Assembly (NCBI GenBank): GCA_003023785.1
Contig: PXRS01000021.1
Span: 1-35,824, forward strand
Reading direction: 5' to 3'
DNA from: Halobacteriales archaeon QS_5_68_33
Lineage (GTDB): Archaea; Halobacteriota; Halobacteria; Halobacteriales; Haloarculaceae
DNA length: 35,824 nt
Below, in pieces: positions 31,907 through 35,824 of the stretch (its first letter is position 1; every line of letters begins with the position of its first letter). The notes under the pieces are model-generated. The model was not told where the DNA came from. It saw only the letters and a program-made list of their open reading frames with translations, and did no database searches. The position numbers and the translations under genes are program-made.

Positions 31907-32926
31907 ATGTCCGACGACGAGTCGGCCTGCTGTGCGCCGACGCGCGACACCGACAGCGGGATCGGCGATGCCGGTGTGACAGCCACGGACGGGACGGCCG
32001 ACGCCGCCGCCCGCGCGGACTGGCGGACCGATCCCGCCACGGACGACGACGAGCGCACGAGGGGGATGGTCCGCGTCGACGGGGGCACCTTCCGGATGGG
32101 CACCGACGGTGACGTCGGTTTCCCCGAGGACGGCGAGGGGCCGGCACGCGACGTGACGGTCGACCCCTTCTACGTGGACAGGTTCGCCGTCACGAACGCC
32201 CATTTCCTGGCGTTCGTTCGCGAGACGGGCTACACGACCGAGGCCGAGCAGTTCGGCTGGTCGTTCGTCTTCACCGAGTTCGTCCCGGACGCCGACCGCG
32301 ACCGGACGCTCCGGAACGTGCCCGCCGCGCCCTGGTGGGTCGCCGTCGAGGGGGCCGACTGGTTTCACCCCCGCGGCCCGAGTTCGCACGTCGTCGACGA
32401 CGACCTCCTCAAACATCCGGTCACGCACGTCTCCTGGCGCGACGCCGCCGCCTACGCCGACTGGGCGGACAAGCGCCTCCCCACGGAGGCCGAGTGGGAG
32501 TGCGCTGCCCGCGGCGGCCACGAGGGGCGGCGGTTCCCGTGGGGGGACGACCTCGAACCCGACGGCGAACACCGCTGTAACGTCTGGCAGGGCGACTTTC
32601 CCGAGTACAACACCGTCGCGGACGGCTACCGCGGGACCGCCCCGGTCGACGCCTTCGAACCCAACGACTTCGGCCTCTCGAACGTCTGTGGCAACGTCTG
32701 GGAGTGGTGTGCGGACTGGTTCAGTCCCACCTACCACACGACCGACCCCTACGACCACGAGAACCCGACGGGCCCCGACGAGGGCGACGAGCGGGTGATG
32801 CGCGGCGGTTCCCACCTCTGTCACGAGTCGTGGTGCAACCGCTACCGACTGGCCGCCCGCTCGAAGAACACACCCGACAGTTCCACCGGCAACATCGGGT
32901 TCCGGTGTGTCGTCGACGCCGTCTAA
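31907..32926 (+). CDS. formylglycine-generating enzyme (SUMF1/FGE family)
   Basis: A 339-aa FGE-type protein. Aerobic FGE is a copper enzyme that oxidises a cysteine in sulfatases to formylglycine. Features in order: N-terminal SACCAPTRD (the CCxP start usual in prokaryotic FGE), VRVDGGTFRMGTDGDVGFPEDGEGP, VDPFYVDRFAVTNAHFLAFV, HVSWRDAAAYADWADKRLPT, GGHEGRRFPWGDD, SNVCGNVWEWCADWF and the active-site segment GGSHLCHESWCNRYR, where Cys305 and Cys310 have the five-residue spacing of the human catalytic pair. All catalytic elements are present, so activity is likely. No sulfatase gene is in this window. ATG 31907. Confidence 0.93.
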   Translation: MSDDESACCAPTRDTDSGIGDAGVTATDGTADAAARADWRTDPATDDDERTRGMVRVDGGTFRMGTDGDVGFPEDGEGPARDVTVDPFYVDRFAVTNAHFLAFVRETGYTTEAEQFGWSFVFTEFVPDADRDRTLRNVPAAPWWVAVEGADWFHPRGPSSHVVDDDLLKHPVTHVSWRDAAAYADWADKRLPTEAEWECAARGGHEGRRFPWGDDLEPDGEHRCNVWQGDFPEYNTVADGYRGTAPVDAFEPNDFGLSNVCGNVWEWCADWFSPTYHTTDPYDHENPTGPDEGDERVMRGGSHLCHESWCNRYRLAARSKNTPDSSTGNIGFRCVVDAV

Positions 32927-32944
32927 CCCGTCGGCCGTCCGCCC

Positions 32945-33120
32945 CGGTCACGACCGCGCCGCGCTGCTCGCGACCCGAGCCATCGAACGGGCGCTGGTGG
33001 GCATCTGTCACAGCCACCTCCGGGAGCACTCGTTCGTCCGGGACGAGGCCGTCACCGTCGAGGGGACGGACCCCGTTCGCGTCGCGCTGGAGGTCGTCCT
33101 CGGCGGCGACCGCATGCAAG
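32945..33120 (+). pseudogene. unassigned coding-like fragment between the FGE and coaBC genes
   Basis: The plus-strand frame reads GHDRAALLATRAIERALVGI, CHSHLREHSFVRDEAVTVEG, TDPVRVALEVVLGGDRMQAA with strongly GC-rich third positions, like a true gene of this genome. The frame can open at GTG 32907 inside the FGE gene, but beyond about 33120 it runs antisense into coaBC and loses coding character. It therefore looks like a gene whose 3' part is lost. No family recognised; a real short gene cannot be excluded. Confidence 0.3.
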
Positions 33121-33139
33121 CCGCTCTACACCCGCCAGA

Positions 33140-34294
33140 TTACAGTTCCTCGGCGAGTTCGTCGGCGACTCGGGCGCCGAGTTCCGCCTTTTCCCCCTCG
33201 AAGGTCGACACGGAGTCCGCGCGGACGAACAGCACCCGGGTGCGGTCCTCGCCCATCACGCTCGCGTCGTTGGCGACGACGAACGCCATCCCGACCCGCT
33301 CCAACACCTCGCGTGCGGCCGCGGCGGCGGCCTCGTCGTCGCCGCCGGTCTCGGCCTTGAACCCCACGATGGGGAGGTCCGGCCGCGCCTCCCGGGCGGC
33401 GTCGACGATCTTCGGAGCGGGTTCGAGTTCGAGCGTCAGGTCCGACTGGCCCGAGCGGATCTTCTCCGGGCGGGCCTCGACGGTGTAATCGGAGACGGCC
33501 GCCGCCGAGACGAACGCGTCGGCCTCGGCGACGCTCGCCAGGACCGCGTCGTGCATCTCCGCGGCCGACTCGACGGGTTCGACGGTCGCGTAGGGCACCT
33601 CGGGGCCGTCGTGGACGAGGGTCACGTCGGCGTCGCGGACGTAGCAGGCGCGGGCGATAGCCCGCCCGGTCTTGCCCGACGCGCGGTTCGAGAGCGTCCG
33701 GACCGGGTCGACCGACTCGGTGGTCGCGCCGCCCGTGACGACGACGTGCTCGCCCGCGAGCGTGTCGGGCGTCGCCGCCCGCGCCACTTCGGTGACGATG
33801 GCCTCCTCGGTGGCTATCTTCGCCTTGCCCTCCTCGATGCGCGGGTCGACGAACGAGACGCCCCAGGACTCGACGCGGTCGATGGCGTCGAGGACGCCCG
33901 GGTGGTCGTACATGGGTTCGTGCATCGCGGGCGCGACGACGACCGGGACGCCCGCGCCGAGGGCGGTGGTCGCACACGTCGTCACGGGCGTGTCGTCTAT
34001 CGCGGCGGCCATCTTGCCGACGGTGTTGGCGGTGGTGGGCGCCACCAGCAACACGTCGGCCCACCCCTCGCGGCCACAGAGGTCGACGTGCTCGACGGCG
34101 CCGGTGATTTCGGTGACGACGGGGTTGTCGGTGGCGAACTCCAGCGCCCATGGGTGGACGATACCCCGGGCGGCGTCGGTCGTGACCGCCCTGACGTCGG
34201 CGCCCCGGCGTCGCAACTCGTGGGCCAGTTCCACCGTCTTCACTGCCGCGATCGACCCCGTGACCCCGAGCGCGACCCTGACACCGTCGAGCAT
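33140..34294 (-). CDS. coaBC: bifunctional phosphopantothenoylcysteine decarboxylase / phosphopantothenate-cysteine ligase
   Basis: CoaBC (Dfp) carries out two steps of coenzyme A synthesis: joining phosphopantothenate with cysteine (CoaB) and decarboxylating the product (CoaC). The 384-aa protein has the flavin-binding CoaC half first: VALGVTGSIAAVKTVELAHE, the DVLLVAPTTANTVGKMA segment, and VVVAPAMHEPMYDHP, the equivalent of the PAMNxxM substrate motif. The CoaB half starts HVVVTGGATTESVDPVRTLS with NRASGKTGRAIA, and contains SAAAVSDYTV and KIVDAARE..VGFKAET. Length and order are those of the fused enzyme. ATG 34294 sits 24-33 nt from a TATA-like CTTTTAATCC. Confidence 0.96.
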   Translation of the reverse strand: MLDGVRVALGVTGSIAAVKTVELAHELRRRGADVRAVTTDAARGIVHPWALEFATDNPVVTEITGAVEHVDLCGREGWADVLLVAPTTANTVGKMAAAIDDTPVTTCATTALGAGVPVVVAPAMHEPMYDHPGVLDAIDRVESWGVSFVDPRIEEGKAKIATEEAIVTEVARAATPDTLAGEHVVVTGGATTESVDPVRTLSNRASGKTGRAIARACYVRDADVTLVHDGPEVPYATVEPVESAAEMHDAVLASVAEADAFVSAAAVSDYTVEARPEKIRSGQSDLTLELEPAPKIVDAAREARPDLPIVGFKAETGGDDEAAAAAAREVLERVGMAFVVANDASVMGEDRTRVLFVRADSVSTFEGEKAELGARVADELAEEL

Positions 34295-34317
34295 CGGCTG
34301 CCCGTAGTACCGCGCCG

Positions 34318-34327
34318 GATTAAAAGG
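34318..34327 (-). promoter_or_regulatory. TATA-like box for coaBC
   Basis: CTTTTAATCC on the minus strand, 24-33 nt before the coaBC ATG, consistent with a leaderless transcript. Confidence 0.55.
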
Positions 34328-34422
34328 GTGGGACCACGCCGGCCGGCGGGTGGTCCGAACGGGATACCTCTGACACCCACCGGTGACTTGCGGGCCCCCC
34401 GGCATCTATGTTGTGGTCCCGA

Positions 34423-34494
34423 TACTGCCGGCTGTGAGTCCGTAAAGAACGCCGCCCGGGGACGGCGAACATCTTAAAGTTACAGCCGACAGTA
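34423..34494. mobile_element. MITE-like element B3
   Basis: A 72-bp family B element: TACTGCCGGCTGTGA at the left and TTACAGCCGACAGTA at the right, with a shortened GC-rich centre. Flanks are CGA (34420-34422) and TGA (34495-34497), a decayed or imperfect duplication. It is separated from C3 by only 20 bp. Confidence 0.8.
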
Positions 34495-34514
34495 TGACCG
34501 CTCCCGACCCCTCA

Positions 34515-34592
34515 TACGGTCGGTTGTCGATCAGTTCCGGATGTCGTCGAACCGGTCGGCGAAATCCCGGTCAATCGGTACAACCGACCGTA
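34515..34592. mobile_element. MITE-like element C3
   Basis: A 78-bp family C element, TACGGTCGGTTG at one end and CAACCGACCGTA at the other, with TCA on both sides (34512-34514, 34593-34595). The right TCA is the TGA stop of the following minus-strand gene. Confidence 0.92.
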
Positions 34593-34865
34593 TCAGACGC
34601 CCTCGACCGTCTCGCGGAAGGCGACGGCGGCGTCGTGGGCGGCGTCGATTTCGGCGGTCGCGTCGGCACCGACGCTCTCGCGGACGTCGTTGAGCGCGTT
34701 CTCGATCCGGGCGAGGCGGCCGTGGTCGGGGCCGCGCTCGCGCTCGGCGAGCGTATCGAGCTGGTCGGCCAGGTCTCGCAGTCGCTGAGCGGACGGTCCG
34801 TCGTCGGCGGCGTCGGCCGCTGCCTCGAGTCGCTGACTCGCTGTCGCGAGGTTCTCGCGCGTCAT
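34593..34865 (-). CDS. small haloarchaeal helical protein (DUF7553 type)
   Basis: A 90-aa acidic, all-helical protein: MTRENLATASQRLEAAADAA, then AQRLRDLADQLDTLAERERG, PDHGRLARIENALNDVRESV and a final helix ending YRETVEGV-like (FRETVEGV). I recognise it as the haloarchaea-specific DUF7553 family, with the conserved RGPDHGRL and C-terminal ETVEGV; the function is unknown. ATG 34865 is preferred to the GTG/ATG six residues upstream because the family begins MTRE/MSRD. Its TGA stop doubles as the flank of MITE C3. Confidence 0.75.
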   Translation of the reverse strand: MTRENLATASQRLEAAADAADDGPSAQRLRDLADQLDTLAERERGPDHGRLARIENALNDVRESVGADATAEIDAAHDAAVAFRETVEGV

Positions 34866-34979
34866 ACGCGCCGGTTCGCCCACCCCCGCGAAAACAGTTG
34901 CGATGAACGCGTTCGCCCCCTGCCGGTCGGTGCCAGTCCGCTCCGGTCACGTTTCGCCCCCTTTCGCCCTGCCCCGTCA

Positions 34980-35027
34980 TGCTGTCGGACACGAGCGATG
35001 GCACCGCTCGGTGACCGTCTCGGGGCG
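34980..35027. mobile_element. truncated MITE-like element A5
   Basis: About 48 bp of the family A left end, TGCTGTCGGACACGAGCGAT, then GGCACCGCT-CGGTGACCGTCTCGGGG, diverged from A1-A3 and preceded by TCA (34977-34979). The right 60 bp and the second terminus are missing; the sequence runs directly into the VOC gene remnant. Confidence 0.7.
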
Positions 35028-35180
35028 GGCCGGCGCGTCCGGGTCCGCGCGGAGTTCGAGGAGCGCGTCCTCGTCGGTCCCCAGCGTGGCAGCCCCGCCT
35101 TCGCGCCAACGGACCACAAGGCCGACGACGTCGCGATGGAACGCGAGCATTTCGTCGAGGTCATCGACCGGGCCTGCGGC
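35022..35180 (-). pseudogene. remnant of a glyoxalase/VOC-superfamily gene
   Basis: Minus-strand frame VDDLDEMLAFHRDVVGLVVR, WREGGAATLGTDEDALLELR, ADPDAPARP corresponds to the first beta-alpha-beta-beta module of a vicinal-oxygen-chelate protein (CatE-type glyoxalase: LdraLaFYrdvLGL...LLELxxDPdAP). The start region and the rest of the protein are absent; at its 3' side the frame fuses with MITE fragment A5. It lies at the edge of the GC-poor tract that begins near 35290. Confidence 0.65.
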
Positions 35181-35250
35181 GGTAGGGCGTAAGAATCCAC
35201 ACCCCCGGGAGTTCCCGGCGCTCCGCGCCGCGGCGTCAAGACGGCGAAGC

Positions 35251-35278
35251 CGCCTCGCGCGAAGCGACCCGCGAGGCG
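35251..35278. repeat. GC-rich hairpin
   Basis: CGCCTCGCG and CGCGAGGCG form a perfect 9-bp stem with a 10-nt loop. There is no T-run on either side, so a terminator role is uncertain. The stretch 35181-35300 holds no gene. Confidence 0.4.
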
Positions 35279-35300
35279 CGCTCGCGTTCAGTGTAGATCC

Positions 35301-35310
35301 ATTAAATTCT
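35301..35310 (+). promoter_or_regulatory. TATA-like box for the small membrane protein gene
   Basis: ATTAAATTCT, 27-36 nt before the ATG at 35337, at the point where the sequence turns AT-rich. Confidence 0.45.
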
Positions 35311-35336
35311 TTTGCTGGCTGGAGTTTCCATCTTCC

Positions 35337-35564
35337 ATGCACAATTCCATTGGACTTCGGCTATATGTGTCAGCTCGAATTATAGCAGGTCTTGTCGTCG
35401 GCAGTCTTGGTACATTCTTTGCACAAGCTGTCTTTTTACCCGGGCCCTTTGGTGCCATGGGCGCATTTATATTCTGGATCGTCTCCGTGTTCTTTTCTCT
35501 CATAATTGCCCTTCAAGGCATCATTGTCCTCATTGAAGCAGCTGTTGAAAATGTATACAATTGA
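35337..35564 (+). CDS. small hydrophobic membrane protein, function unknown
   Basis: A 75-aa protein with two clear membrane helices, RIIAGLVVGSLGTFFAQAVF and AMGAFIFWIVSVFFSLIIAL, separated by a short PGPFG turn, and a polar end (EAAVENVYN). It has few charges, in contrast with the acidic cytoplasmic proteins of the window. The codons are AT-richer at third positions than those of all neighbours, consistent with horizontal acquisition. No family recognised; small membrane proteins of this kind occur in proviruses and mobile islands. ATG 35337 fits the TATA-like box. Confidence 0.55.
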   Translation: MHNSIGLRLYVSARIIAGLVVGSLGTFFAQAVFLPGPFGAMGAFIFWIVSVFFSLIIALQGIIVLIEAAVENVYN

Positions 35565-35824
35565 TGTATCAAATAACTTCGTAGTTGCCGCTGTGGACTG
35601 TAATAATCTCTAAGGATGAGCGTCAGACGATGATAGATAGATCCGCTAAGTCGGCCGCTCTGATTTCAACACTCTCGGGAATTGATGGGAACGAATCGAT
35701 CACTACGCACACCTACTGATCAGCCAATTCATGCGGGCCAGCCACAAAATCAACACCTGTGGCGGACTCTCTGACACGCTTCCGTTGGGCTCACCCCGAC
35801 CACTCCTCGCGGAGGACGGCGTAC
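35565..35824. other. right-end stretch without an identified gene
   Basis: AT-richer than the chromosome body up to about 35750, then GC-rich again. I see no complete gene, tRNA or inverted repeat. At the extreme end the minus strand reads YAVLREEWSG followed by TGA (35791-35793), which could be the last residues of a gene lying beyond the window; ten codons are too few to tell. Confidence 0.3.

Noticed and set aside
2165-34592. CRISPR array as an explanation for the repeated palindromes
   Set aside because: The copies are dispersed at distances of kilobases, have terminal duplications, and no regular spacers or cas genes are present.

Overview
This window is chromosomal DNA from a haloarchaeon (class Halobacteria). 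Base composition is very GC-rich with GC-rich third codon positions, the proteins are acidic, and starts look leaderless with a TATA-like box about 25-35 nt upstream. Marker genes agree: a stand-alone GMP synthase ATPase subunit, a tail-less thermosome subunit, a fused CoaBC and several haloarchaea-specific families. No rRNA, tRNA or CRISPR array was seen.

Layout. 1-1260: a DUF2237 gene between two inverted copies of a GC-rich repeat. 1260-8250: PhnP-like hydrolase, MsrA, a PAS-kinase remnant, chorismate synthase translationally close to a uracil-DNA-glycosylase-like protein, UspA, a haloarchaeal protein of unknown function, PspA and an alpha/beta hydrolase. 8496-13035: pyrG and guaAb overlap by 1 nt, followed by an IS1341-type element (RHH protein plus TnpB) and a small Rossmann-like gene. 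13225-19820: MBL hydrolase, a Tat-exported protein, Fe-alcohol dehydrogenase, aldo/keto reductase, a ManD-like dehydratase and a conserved haloarchaeal protein. 19904-25848: uvrB, a cation efflux protein, an amidohydrolase and the thermosome. 26219-34865: a surface glycoprotein-like protein, a nuclease-fold protein, peroxiredoxin, Hsp20, prephenate dehydratase, a methyltransferase, a membrane protein, a formylglycine-generating enzyme, CoaBC and a small helical protein. From about 35290 to about 35750 the DNA becomes AT-richer and holds only a small membrane protein.

The most unusual content is a set of 72-108 bp palindromic elements, nine apparently full-length plus one related element and three truncated copies, in at least four sequence families that share the terminus TAC(T/G)G. 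Seven are flanked by perfect 3-bp direct repeats (TCA, TGA or TAA), which marks them as non-autonomous transposable elements (MITEs). In five cases the flanking trinucleotide is exactly the stop codon of a recognisable neighbouring gene, with a sixth case at a gene fragment. One element is a B/C chimera, and two sit next to gene remnants.

Gene starts were chosen from the onset of family similarity, codon composition and promoter spacing. No database search was run; family names are recognition from sequence.
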